The notes under the pieces were generated by a model that was not told the origin of the DNA, ran no database searches, and saw only the letters and a list, made by a program, of their open reading frames with translations. A stretch of 64,000 bases of DNA from positions 13,292,323 to 13,356,322 of the forward strand of contig CM025850.1 in assembly GCA_003952965.2 (NCBI GenBank), given 5' to 3'. Position numbers and translations under genes: made by a program. Each line of letters starts with the position of its first letter. Position 1 is the first letter of the stretch. Below are positions 48,458-60,024 of this stretch, one piece after another. This DNA comes from Morella rubra (lineage: Eukaryota; Streptophyta; Magnoliopsida; Fagales; Myricaceae).

Positions 48458-50895
48458 ACTTCCTAGCTTGGTAGCAAATTATCAAGTTGCCCAAAGAGAA
48501 TGAGAGAAAAGATAAATATTGGCAGACAAATTCATGTGGCGACAGTCCCATAATTGAGTGGTGGGGAAATGAGATGTGTAGGGATAAAGTGATCAGGTCT
48601 GAAGATATCTGCTGTGGTTGGGCAGAAGACAAAAGGAGGAAATTAGTTGATAAAGCACACTAATAATGTGTGAATCTAGAGGAACCCGCTTTTCCTACGG
48701 ATAAATGTACAGCGGCGAATTATTTGATTCTTATCTTTTCGAAAATTGACGGCCAATCTATACCTATTGAGCTTAAAATTGGTTCCTATTATCGTACGTT
48801 GCTGAAAAGGAAACGTGTGGAACGTGTTGGGGTGTTGTAATTGTTCTGAGCAGATTTAAGCTGGTCTCTTTAGGATATCGTGCAACATACAAACCTCACT
48901 CCTCTCTAGTCTCTCCCTTTGAAAGGAAAAACACTAAACAAGTACTACTATTCATGATAGGATTGTCCATTTGCTAATTTAGAACTTGGTTGGGCACATT
49001 TTTATCATTTCATATTTCTCTATGTTTATTCAAAAATCTCATCAATGTTTGGGTCATGTCTTTTTTTTGTTATTTTCTAATTAATTTTGCATTTTTTAGG
49101 ATTTATAATTCAATCTTAGCTCTGTTTTTGTAGTTTTGTTTTTATTATATCTTTTTTGTTTTTAGATTTTGACTTTTACCCTTTATTTCTTATTAATTAG
49201 GTTATTTTTATGGATTATTTTTCAAATTTCTTTTTATCTTTTATTTATTTATTTTTAAAAATGTTTTTTTTTATGTGATTTTATATGTTTTTAGGAGATG
49301 GAGAAATATAGTGTTATTTTTAAAGTTTCAAACTATTTTATTTGCTTTCTGATTTATTCTCTAAATTTTATTTCTAAAACTAAAATTAAATGACATGTTG
49401 TGTATATATTTGAGAGAACATGCGGAGTCACTTGGTCTGATTTTATGACAAGTGTGAAACACGTCAATATTGTTCATCCAAAAGTTAACAGAATGATATC
49501 ACGAACCGGTAGGAACGAATTAATTGATAAAAGCGAAGTTCAGAGACTTAATTAAACCTCAAATATTAAAAGATTATTGTAGCCTAAGATTTAAAATTTA
49601 AAGTGTATTTTGTCAGTCTACAGATTAATTATTATACTATAATTCATTTATGAGGAGTTTTGCCACATGATGAACATTCTAGGGGATCCTGAGTAGGTAC
49701 TATATGAGTCAAGTCACCCTGGGTCAGCTAGCTAGGCGATAAGATTATGATCTTCAATATCTGTGTGGAGGGTTGAGTACTGTGATTGCTTAACTATATT
49801 TCTTCAAATAAAATAAGCACTACACGATTGATTTTGGCAAGGAACATTTTGTTTTTTGGGACAGCTAATTGCTCTTAATTTCCTGATAGGCTTCTGCCAA
49901 CTCATAATTAGAAGGAAGCAGAAAAGTAACTATATTTTAAAGGGGAAAAAATAAATATTGATGGGAGATTCAGAAGAAAAAAAGTCCACGTACAGCCTGC
50001 AGATGCAACAACTCTAACATGTTCATGTAAATAATTGCTCAGCTATGTCGACCTTATAGCCAGGGACTAAGGAGTTGGTACCAACAAAAAATACCTTCAG
50101 AAGTTGTTGGAGACAAATACCAAACAAAAAATTCACTTGATATTATATGGTTCTGTAATTTGTAGAGATCATTAATTAGTGCCCGGAAGGCTTATAATAT
50201 AATATAATATTATATATATATATGTTGCATAGGCATTAAGTAGTATAGAATATACTAGTCAGTCGTCTGGTTGAACTATTGATGTACAGAAACCTCGTGG
50301 GGTATTCCAGGCTGCCTAATGCATGCCTTATGTTCTCTTTTTCTTATAAGCGGGAAACTTCCTAATACTTGCATGGAAGAAGAATAAAAAATATTCCTTG
50401 ACCAACAAACTTCCAAGTGCGAGTTAATCATTTCAAGGAAGAAGAATCGATCCTAATTTACAAAGCCAACTATATATGAAAGTGAAATTTCCTTTCATTT
50501 TCATTGTGGAAACTGATAAGAATTGAAGAGACACGTACCGGACAAGCTCTAAAAAGCATGTAGCTAGGGGAATGGAGTGAAGGAGCCGCAAGCCTGCAAA
50601 AAAACGTGCTGCCCTTTTTGGGCACCACATCTGCTCTATGCTTGTGGTTGAAAATAACTCATGATAAGGATCCTATGACTCTGACATGTGGGAAAAAAGA
50701 AACAAGAAAAAGAGGACAAATAAATAAATAAAATATATAAAGGCAAACGAATACTATGTACCGCTCCCCCAAGAACATGAGCACCATGAATTTTAGGCGC
50801 AAAAAAAAATGAGTACTTATTCTTGTTTGGATCTCAAGAAAGTTTGGCTGCTCATGATATATATTAGACAAAATGTTTGAACCTTCTACTTTATT
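48458..50895. other. AT-rich tail of duplication unit 1, no gene seen
   Basis: The distal part of copy 1 has its counterpart beyond the window. It contains very AT-rich DNA (49060-49380) and an AT dinucleotide tract (50192-50223). Open frames are at most about 75 codons and unconvincing. Confidence 0.55.
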
Positions 50896-51004
50896 CTTTA
50901 GTTGCCTGGCTTCTCCTTTTATCCTGTAGTAGAGTTTGATTACTTGTAAATAAAGGAAATTATTCTTTGCTACAGGGGTTTTGGACTAGAGTTGATTTAC
51001 CGTA

Positions 51005-52315
51005 TTCTTGGGCTTGTTTGGAAATAGGTTGTGGTTGTGGTTTTGGTTTTGGTTTTGGTTCAACTTTCAACTTTCAAATTTCAAATTTTAATATTGTTTA
51101 GTTGTAAGGATTTGTTTGATTGTTTAAGATTTGGAATGATTTATATTTTAATTAAATTAAATAATATTAATTTATAGTTATTATGATATTTAAAAAATAG
51201 AAAATAAAAAATAATTTTAAAAAATCAGAAAATATATATAATTCAAAAAATAAGTAGAAAATAATTTCATATATATAAAAAATTATAAAATAGATAAAAT
51301 ATGAAACTAATAAAAAAATATCCACAAAAATTAAAAGATAGATAAAAATAGTGTAAAATTTATAAAATAAATAAAAATTGACAAATATAATAAAAAAACT
51401 ATAAATTTGATTATTACAAAAAAAAAAAAAAAACAGTTATGGCATTGTTTGGTCTCACAGTAGGTATTTGCACTAGTTACATATTCATATAAGTGTGTTT
51501 ATGATCATAAGGTCATATTATGTAATTGAAATCATTATAACCGTGATAAAATTGTATCCTATCTCTAGACTTAGATAAAATATCTCTAGCCTCTTCGTCA
51601 ACAGCCCATAAAAGCATATCTTCCTGTTTTTGGTTTTTAATTCTTTCTTTTGGGCGATATACTCTACAAATGAAATTAGGAAATATTAATGAATTGTTGA
51701 CGTCATAAATGCCACATAAATGATTTTATTTGGTGAGATACTCAACCAGAAGGACAATTGTATATATCTTCTTCTTTTCTTTCTTTCTTTTTCCTTTTTC
51801 ATTTTGTGCAAATAATATATTGACAATTTTTAGAGAAAATAGAGATGTATGCTAAAGAAAAAGGATAAAGCAAGAAAATATTAACATTCTTGGTAAAAAA
51901 AAGAAAAGAAAAATTAACAGCATGTTACGAAAATTCCAAGAAAACAAATAAGGTAATGTTAAGGTAATGTAAAATTTATTTTTTTATAAAACTTGAACAT
52001 TTTTATCTTGGGTATTTTAATTTTTATGGATATTTTTTTATTAGTTTCATATTTTATCTATTTTTATAATTTTTATATTTATGAAATCATTTTCTACTTA
52101 TTTTTTGAATTATATATTTTTCTTATTTTTTAAAATCATTTTTCTTATTTTTTTTATTTTTTGAATATTATAGTAACTGTAAATTAATATTATTTAAATT
52201 AATTAACATATAAATCATTCCAAATCTTAAACAACCAAACAAATACAACTTATTTAAATTTGAAAAACCAAAACCAAAACCACAACCACAACCCATTTCC
52301 AAACAAGCCCAAGAA
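51005..52315. mobile_element. 1.3-kb element with about 330-bp terminal inverted repeats
   Basis: The ends are TTCTTGGGCTTGTTTGGAAA and TTTCCAAACAAGCCCAAGAA. The inverted similarity continues for about 330 bp on each side (left to about 51340, right from about 51985) through GGTTGTGGTTTTGG-type repeats and long AT-rich arms. The middle (about 51430-51960) is single copy and codes for nothing recognisable. Copy 1 has no insertion here; its empty site reads GTATTCTTATGTTTC near 44980. The exact ends and target duplication are ambiguous because ATTCTT and AAGAAT flanking bases extend the palindrome. It is a non-autonomous long-TIR or foldback DNA element; the superfamily is not assigned. Confidence 0.85.
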
Positions 52316-52390
52316 TGTTTCTTTGACCTTTGATGTATCTCTTCGTTTCTATTCCTCTCTTAAAAGAAGTGCTACAATCTAGGCACATTC

Positions 52391-52413
52391 TATTATGTGG
52401 GTCCAGCCCACAT
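52391..52413 (+). mobile_element. stub of the Copia 5' LTR
   Basis: Only the first 20-odd bases of the LTR remain (TATTATGTGGGTCCAGCCCA...). They match the start of the 3' LTR except that the initial TG is TA. Sequence then jumps directly to gag DNA just before the zinc knuckle. Confidence 0.8.
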
Positions 52414-52615
52414 GCTCTTGTTACAGAGAACAAAGGGCGGAGATTATAAAGGACACAAAAAATTTATAAGTCAGTCGAAAGAGAAAGATCAGATAAAATG
52501 TTTCTTTTGTGATAAGAAAGGTCATATAAAGAAGTATTGTAAGGCTTGAAAAAATAAATAGAAAAAGAATCAGAATACTGATCAGAATACCGCAGCTAGT
52601 GTTTTAGATGAGGAT

Positions 52616-55600
52616 GTGGCAGTAGTAGTTCTTTTTGCTGAAGAAGAGCAGTGTTGTCATGTTGCAGATCTATTTGTTGACTGGGTGATCGACTCAGCGG
52701 CTTCCTACCATGTCACTCTAAAGAGGGAGCTCTTTACTTCGTACAAAGTGGGTAACTTTGGCAGAGTGAAGATGGGCAATGAGAGTCATGCGACATAGTG
52801 GGAATTGGTGATATTTGTCTACAGACAGATGTTGGATGCACCTTGACATTGAAGAACATGTGCGACATGCGCCTGAATTTGCTATCTACACATGCCTTTG
52901 ATGACGCGGGATATGAAAGTTATTTTGGCAACTGAAGATGGAAACTTACGAAGGGGTCAATGGTATTTGCTAGAGGAAAGATTTGTTGCACACTTTACAA
53001 GACACAAGTAAAGGTGTGTAATGAAGCGGTAAATGCATCGGAAGGTGATTCTTCATTGGATTTGTGCACAAGAGGCTGGCTCACATGAGTGAAAAAGGAT
53101 TGTAGATTTTGGCAAGGAAATCCCTCATTCCTTTGGCCAAAGGTACATCTTTAAATCCCTGTTATTATTGTTTACTTGGTAAACAACATAGAATTTCTTT
53201 CCAGAAATTCTCTAGTAGAAAGCCTAATGTTTTATATTTGATTTATTCTGATGTATGTGGTCCATTGAGGTAGAGTCCTTAGGTGGCAATAAGTATTTTC
53301 TTACTTTTATTGATGATGCTTCACGAAAGGTGTGGGTGTTTTGTTTGAGATCAAAAGACCAGTTTTTCAGCACTTCAAGAAGTTTCATGCCATGGTGGAA
53401 TGGGAAACCGGTAAGGTTTTGAAGTGTCTTCAGACTGACAACGGAAGGGAATATACGTCTAATGTGTTTGAAGATTATTGCTCAGAGCATGACATTAGAC
53501 ATGAGAAGACAGTTATTGGTACCCCATAGCATAACGGTGGCAACAATATTGTCAAGGGTTATGTTAAGGATGACTTCCTAAGTCATTTTGGGTTGAAGCT
53601 GTTCGCACTATGTGCTACCTAATCAACTGGTCTCCATCAATTCCTTTGGGTTTTGAGATTCCAGAGAAAGTGTGGACAGGAAATGATGTTTCCTATTCTC
53701 ACTTGAAAGTTTTTGGGTGCAAGGTATTTGCACATGTGCCTAAGGAACAATGTTTGAAGCTTGATGAAAAAGCCACTCCTTGCATTTTTGTTGGCTACGA
53801 GATGCAGAATTTGGCTACAGGTTATGGGATCCGAAAAGGAAGAAGATTATCAGAAGCAGAGATGTGATTTTCCATGAAAATCAAATTTGACAGATTTTGA
53901 GAAATCTGAGAATCCAAGACGTGCCGTTGAAGGTGTACTGACCTTACACCTATCTTTTTGTCTCCAGACAGTGCCACTCAGGGGGGAGAGATGCACGTTG
54001 ACAAGCATGCTGATGAGCCAGCAGTTGATGAGGATGATCCAAGGATGTTGAGCAGGGGGAGCAACCTACTCCATCGGTACCTCAGGCTAGAAGGTCTACT
54101 AGAGAGCATCGTCCATCAATCAGGTATCCTGAATCAGATTATATTTTGTTAACTGATGAAGGGGAGCTAGAAAGCTTTCAGGAAGTGCAGTCTCATAAGG
54201 ACAAGCAGAGCTGGGTGAATGCTATGTAGGACGAGATGAATTCTTTGCAGAAGAATGAAACTTATGAGTTGGTGGAGCTTCCTAAAGGCAAGAAGGCATT
54301 GAAAAATAAATGGGTGTTCAAGCTGAAGAAAGATGGTGAGAAACTAGTGAAGTATAAAGCTCGATTGGTGGTGAAAGGCTTCGGTCAGAAGAAAGGGATT
54401 GACTTCGATGAGATATTCTCTCCTGTTGTCAAGATGACTTCCATTCGAGTGGTTTTGGGTTTAGTAGCTAGTTTGGATCTCGAGCTTGAGCAGCTAGATG
54501 TGAAGACTGCCTTTCTCCATGGTGATTTGGAGGAAGAAATCTACATGGGTCAGCCAAAAGGATTTGAAGTGAAAGGAAAGGAGCACATGGTTTGCAAGTT
54601 GAAAAAGAGTCTGTATGAGTTGAAGTAGGCTTCAAGACAGTGGTATAAAAAGTTTGACTCCTTTATAGTGGTCACGGTTATACACGGACAGAGGCAGATC
54701 ATTGTGTGTATGTCAGAGAATTCCATGGTGGGAACTTCATTATTCTTTTGCTATATGTAGATGACATGTTGATAGTAGGGCAAGATATTCAGTTGGTTCG
54801 CAGTTTGAAGGCAGATTTATTCAAGTCCTTTGACATGAAGGATCTTGGTTCAGCATGATAGATTTTGGGATGCATATTCATCATGATAGGAAGGCTAGAA
54901 AGTTATGGCTATCACAGGAGAAATATATAAAACGAGTGCTGGCGAGGTTTAACATGAAGAATGCTAAACCGGTTGGGACACCACTTGGTGGTCACTTCAA
55001 ACTCAGTAAGAAGACTTGTCCTTCTACAAAGGAAGAGAAAGAAAGCATGGCAGTTATTCCTTATTCCTCTGCAGTCGGGAGTTTGATGTATGTCATGGTT
55101 TGTACACGGCCAGACATTGCTCATGCAGTTGGGTGGTCAGTAGGTTTCTTGTTAATCCTGGTAAAGATCACTGGGAGGCAGTGAAATGGATCTTCAGATA
55201 TTTGAGAGGTAGCTCGAAGTGTTTGAGTTTTGGGGATTCAAAACCAGTTTTGGAGGGATATGCAGATGCAGATATGGCTGGTGACCTGGATGGTAGAAAA
55301 TCTACTTCAGGGTTCTTGTTTACTTTTGTAGGGAGCTGTATCATGGCAGTCAAGTTTGCAGAAGTGTGTTGCCTTATCTACAACTGAGGCTGAGTATATT
55401 GTAGCAACTGAAGCTAGGAAAAGAAATGCTTTGGATGAAACGGTTTCTCCAAGAATTTGGGTTTGAAGCAAGAAGGTACGTGGTTCATTGTGACAGTCAA
55501 AGTGCACTAGACTTAAGCAAGAATGCTACTTACCATTCACGGACGAAGCACATTGATGTGAGATACCATTGGCTACGACAAGCAGTGGCAGAACAATTGA

Positions 55601-55740
55601 TATTTTTGAAAAAGATTCATATTGAGAAGAATCCAGCTGACATGATGACGAAGGTTGTGACCAGAGAGAAGCTTGAGCTTTGTGCCGGACTGGCCGCATG
55701 GATTCTAACTGATTCGTTAGAAATTAGTCTCATTCCTTAG
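52616..55740 (+). pseudogene. Copia gag-pol polyprotein remnants
   Basis: The polyprotein survives as separate open pieces: 52616-52798 (protease), 53332-53529 (integrase), 53610-53867 (end of integrase, with SHLKVFGCKVFAHVPKE), 54236-54628 (reverse transcriptase start, with AFLHGDLEEEIYM), 54855-55184 and 55016-55387 (end of reverse transcriptase and RNase H, in different frames), and 55426-55740 (RNase H end, with CDSQSALDLSKNATYHSRTK). In-frame stops replace sense codons in several places, for example after KKSLYELK. The element is inactive. Confidence 0.9.
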
Positions 55741-55758
55741 TGGGTTGGAGGGGGAGAT

Positions 55759-56366
55759 TGTTATGTGGGTCCAGCCCACACGGTTTTCTAAAGCCATTTG
55801 TGGGCCTTTGGTTCTCTAATTAGGGTTGCCGCACATATATATATAACAAAAAGACAAAAGTTGCTGCACAATAGAAAAAGAAAAAAAGGCTGCTAAGAGA
55901 AAAAGAGAAGAGAAAAAGAAAAGAAAAAGAGGAGACTTTTTCAGGAGTTTTTCTTTCAATCTTCAGGTGTGGTTTTCACACAGGAACAAATTGGGTTCTC
56001 TTTGAGAATGTTATCTGGTGCTTCATCAACGGGAGTTGTGATATTCAGATTGGGGATCTCACTACAGGGTGAGTTTCATCAGATTCAGGATTTGTGGTGA
56101 GATTGTATTTTTCTCAGAGAGTTGATCTTGTTGAATTCCAATTTGCTAGAACTCAAGTTTTGGGCATAAACTTGAGTATTGTAATCTCTATTTTATTATA
56201 GTGGATTTATCTTAGAGTAGCCCCGTGGTTTTTCCCTTCACACTAAAGGGTTTTTCATGTAAATCTTGCGTGTTCTCTTTGTATTTACTTTATTTCTTTT
56301 TGGCTTGGTTGTTGGTTTGCTTGGCGTTATTATTTAATTTACACAGGGACGTAATTTGGCCCAACA
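55759..56366 (+). mobile_element. Copia 3' LTR, 608 bp
   Basis: It begins TGTTATGTGGGTCCAGCCCA right after a polypurine tract (GGAGGGGGAG, 55747-55756) and ends TTTGGCCCAACA, giving canonical TG...CA ends. TATATATATAA at 55834-55844 is a possible TATA box, followed by purine-rich leader DNA. The target repeat CATTC follows at once. Confidence 0.88.
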
Positions 56367-56742
56367 CATTCTATACTTTCCATTCATCCAGTTGATGCTT
56401 ACTTCCATGACTTCGTGTTTCTATTTTGAAGTTATTTCTTTGCATGGGAAAATGACAGTATGAGGTATTACCTCGTGTAGTCCGCCACCTTTGTACATTT
56501 TATTGTCTATAATCACTAACCAAATACCATAAAAAAAACATGTATATATATAAGGAAACGAAAGGGAGGCAGGATCTCATCTTTCTATCCTTTTTTATTA
56601 TTAACAACTAATTTAGCATTTTACTAAAAATTCAAAATGAGGTAGGAGTGCTATCTGAATTAATGCATGATCATATGAAGAAATTCAATACCATTATTCC
56701 ATTTGTAAATGGTAATCAGTAATTAATGAGTGCTTATTTGTA

Positions 56743-56917
56743 GCATAGTGTTTGCCAAACTAAAATTTTAACATCTAAAATTTTATCAGTAATTAATGAG
56801 TGCTTATAATTCTTTCTCTCTCTTCACTTTTTCAAAAACTTTTTTTTCATTTTTTTTTTAATTTTTCACCAACTTTCCTCTCCTTTTTAACTAAAATTTT
56901 ACTCCCAAACACTATGC
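56743..56917. mobile_element. MITE, 175 bp
   Basis: The ends GCATAGTGTTTG and CAAACACTATGC are perfect inverted repeats. Similarity continues inward as AACTAAAATTTTA on the left and AACTAAAATTTTA-like bases, inverted, on the right. Flanks TTATTTGTA (56734-56742) and TTATTTATT (56918-56926) look like a 9-bp target duplication with two changes, which would suit a Mutator-like MITE. Copy 1 lacks it near 45440. A fragment, CAGTAATTAATGAGTGCTTAT, is repeated inside (56787-56807) and to the left (56718-56738), so some host DNA has been duplicated into the element. Confidence 0.75.
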
Positions 56918-56957
56918 TTATTTATTAGTTTGTAACTTCTTTTGATACTATTCATGT

Positions 56958-57660
56958 GGTCCGCAGGAGCTTTTTGTAACCACTCCGTTTGCATCCAGCA
57001 CAAACCTTATATGCTAGGAACTTGTTATTGGTGAATATTCAATCAGTTGATAGATCCTTTTCTTTCTTTCTTTTTCTCACACTTTTCATGCAGTTAAGTG
57101 AGAAGGCATACGAAGATATACTTTAGAGGCTTTAATCTTACTATAATGGACTTAATTTTGTAATTAAGTTTTTCTACCATTGGATGTCCCCTTTGAAATT
57201 ATCTTGGTTCTGCTTGGTTGAGGCTTTTTGGTTAACCTGCGAAAGTTCTGCAAAGACCTAAAATCTCCATTAGATGTTAATGATAGTTTTTGCTACCCAT
57301 AATGACATCCTATTGATTATGGGATTCCATCTTTAACCAATAACAAGGACACCTTCCTAAAATTTAGGCATGCCAATTGATGAAATGAAACCTTTTAAGC
57401 TTAAATAATTCACCCAGGGGTGGGAAAATATCAAACTTGAAACTGTTAATGAGAAAGATAAACGCAAAGACGTGCAGAAAGGTTGACATCTTGTTTTCTG
57501 CTGTCTGTGGATGGGAAGGTACAAAATAAAAAGCTGGCATCTAATCTGAACTTCATTATATTCCCAACTTGGATGAAGTGGGAGAAAAGAGGATGTTTTG
57601 CAGGGTATCCTCCTCAAAAACAGAATTCCAAGCTTCAAATAATCGATGATGCTATAATTT
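56958..57660. other. 703-bp insertion of unknown origin in copy 2
   Basis: Copy 1 reads TATTCATGTCTGATTAT without a break. In copy 2 the same words are split after TTCATGT by 703 bases that match nothing else in the window. There are no inverted ends and no clear target repeat beyond GT. TTCTTTTTCTCACACTTTTCATGCAG before TTAAGTGAGAAGG (57066-57103) looks like a splice acceptor followed by coding-like DNA, so this could be a captured gene piece or filler DNA. I do not recognise a protein in it. Confidence 0.6.
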
Positions 57661-57730
57661 GTCTGATTATACGATTGTTCATGTCTTAAACCAGGAGATA
57701 CAAAGAGGTTTTTGAAATTGTAACTGTTAT

Positions 57731-60024
57731 TTTTTTTTTTCTAAATAAACAATATTATTGCCAAGAAGCAAACAATCTCATGGCAAAATCCAAGGATTGT
57801 CGCACGAGAGAATGTTTACCGGAATGCAACATTAGTCGAACTGACCCATTGACCAACTCGATGAGCAAGCTCATTAGCTCCTCGCTTAACATGACAAAAT
57901 TCCCAATACTCCCGCTCCCTAGCAAGCCTTTTAATGTCAGCCACCATAGTAGCAATCTGCCAGTTAGCACCATTAGCGCGATTGTTGATTGCATCCAAGA
58001 CAAACAGAGAATCACCTTCCGAAATGCAACGATGAGAAGGTAGATGAAACACCTCTTGGGCAGCCATCAAGGCTTCTCTTGCCTTACCCACAAGAGGGCC
58101 GCAATGAGGGAACCTCTTAGCATAAACAAATAGGATTTGACCTTTAAAATCTCTACAGACAACAGTTACAAAGGCAAAGGACTTCCGAATAGCCACATCA
58201 AAATTAATCTTCCAAACCTCTCTGGGAGGAGGCTTCCAATGCAAAACAGATGTAGGCTATTTGTCTTCCCAAGCTGCAACAAGCTCAACATAGCACGACC
58301 ATGCAGAGTGCAGGAGTTCCATGATATTCAAAGCACCACCTTTGTGAATAAGCTGATTTCTAGCATACCAGATAGAATGTAAAAGGATGGCTGCAAATCT
58401 CGTAAAATGCATCTATTGATCACTCGGCAAAGGCAAAAGCAGACCCGATTTGAGAATAAATCTCAACCACTTGGCAGTAGTGTGATAAGGAATATTAGTG
58501 ATGATAATAGGCCAGGGTGCTTCCCTCCACAATATTTGCGCTACAAGACAGACAAAGAAAAGATGGTTGAGCAAATCCAAATGATCAGAGCATAGTACAC
58601 AAAGATTGTCCTCAGGCGAATTATGAGCAAACTATCCCACGTTATCCATAGAAAGAAGATAGTTTCATGCAACTTTCCAAATAAATTTTGAGTCAAGATA
58701 CTTCGTTTTGAGAGCTACAAACCACGGCTTGGTAGAATCAGAGAGGACATTCCAAGCAAGTATCAGAATTAAAGCACGATTAACCGACCGCATCAACCTA
58801 ATACCAAGGCCACCAGCATCTTTGGGAAGACAAATAGAGGACCAATATTTGGGGGTCCAATTATGCCTTTTATCATCCTTAAAGCTCCACCGAAAATGAA
58901 TGAACAATGAGTCCAAATGAGAACAAATAGACTTTGGATGAAGATAATGGGACATAGTGTAAGCCGGGACAGAATAAGTCACTGCCTTGATCAAAACAGT
59001 GCATCTTGCTTGCGAAAGAAGTTCCGCTTTTCAACCATCAATCTTAGCTTTGATTTTAGCAACCAAATCTGAAAACACTTGCCATTTGTTGGGACCAATG
59101 ATAATGGGAACTCCCAAATGCTTACCCAAATTTTTAGATTGTCTCAAGTTCAAGATAGAGCAGATTTCATGCTTACCATCAGCTTGAGAATTCCTACTAA
59201 AAGTAACAATGGACTTGCACACATTAAGATGTTGGCCAGACCAACCAGCATATTTAATAAGACATCGCTGAACCACATGTGCTTCTCGGGCTGTGGTGCG
59301 AGTGAAAATAAGGAGATCATCTGCAAAAAGAAGATGCAAGATAAGAGGGGCAGCCGAGTAATACAAATGCCATGGATAAGACAATCAGCTTCAGCATGCA
59401 ATAAAATGCAAGATAAGACCCCAGAACCAATAATAAACAAGAACGGAGCCATATGATCCCGTTGGCGACGCCCCTGAGTAGGCTTAATAAGACCAAACGG
59501 AGATCCATTGAAAAGAATGAAACAAGACGCAGAAGAAAGGCAGTGCTCAATCCATCTCACAAAACAGGGATCAAAACCAAAACATTTCATCGCCACCAAA
59601 ATTAAATTCCACTCCATTCGGTCATAAGCCTTTTCAATGTCAGGCCGAATAGCCATAAGTTTTCTACTCGTCCTCCTTTTCTTCAAAATATGAAAAAGTT
59701 CGTGCGCTAAGATAGAATTTTCATGTATAGTCCGACCCGGAACAAATGCTGCTTGAAGCGGAGATATAAGCCTATCAATCACCATCCTCAAATGATTAGC
59801 CAAGATTTTTTAAATAAGCTTAGAAACCACGTTACATAGGCTCGTTGGGCAGGACTGAGAGATTTGGGAAGGATACTCCCCCTTCGGAATGAGGACCACG
59901 TGACAATGGTTAATCTCTCTAGACAGAAAACCAGTCGTAAAAAATCGTTGAACCATTAGAACCACATCACATCCAACAATATGCCAAAACTTTTTATAAA
60001 ATATGGCAGTCATCCCATCCGGCT
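57731..60024 (-). mobile_element. LINE (L1-type) ORF2 fragment, 5'-truncated, minus strand
   Basis: A poly-T run at 57731-57740 is the poly-A tail on the minus strand. Reading leftward from 60024 the minus strand codes, in broken frames, for a non-LTR reverse transcriptase: DGMTAIFYKKFW and VVLIPKG at the N-terminal edge (about 59960-60015), LQAAFVPGRTIHENSILAHE and DIEKAYDRMEW (59640-59760), the FADD active-site box (59316-59327), the C-terminal region with GGLGIRLMRSVNRALI (about 58780-58830), and an RNase H domain (57816-58244, with INFDVAIRK, AREALMAAQEV and VKRGANELAHRV). The endonuclease and the start of ORF2 are missing. Confidence 0.9.

Larger units (their letters stand above)
44875..50895 (+). 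repeat. tandem segmental duplication, copy 1 (unit about 6.0 kb)
   Basis: From CTTTAGGTGCCTGGCTTCTCC in intron 3 of the DUF1365 gene, this DNA is repeated in the same orientation from about 50896. Matching stretches: 44881-45480 with 50901-51004, 52316-52385 and 56367-56957; 45483-45552 with 57661-57730; 45880-47510 with 60731-62310; 47705-48457 with 63279-64000. Because copy 2 starts where copy 1 ends, this is a direct tandem array. Copy 1 also keeps 46440-46675, which copy 2 lacks, with TAGA at both edges, suggesting a microhomology deletion in copy 2. Confidence 0.9.
52391..56366 (+). mobile_element. degenerate Ty1/Copia retrotransposon (TNT1-like), 5' LTR deleted
   Basis: It is bounded by 5-bp target repeats CATTC (52386-52390 and 56367-56371); the empty site is in copy 1 at about 45061. 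Domains run in Copia order: gag CCHC knuckle CFFCDKKGHIKKYC (52499-52540), protease WVIDSAASYHVT (52682-52717, DSA in place of DSG), integrase FLTFIDDASRKVWVF and CLQTDNGREYTS (53296-53460), reverse transcriptase NKWVFKLKKDG, ARLVVKGFGQ and YVDD (54754-54765), RNase H ADADMAGDLDGRKSTSGF (about 55262-55315), a purine tract GGAGGGGGAG, and a complete 3' LTR. Many stops and frameshifts break the polyprotein. The integrase third catalytic residue region looks altered. The 5' LTR, primer-binding site and most of gag are missing. Confidence 0.93.
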
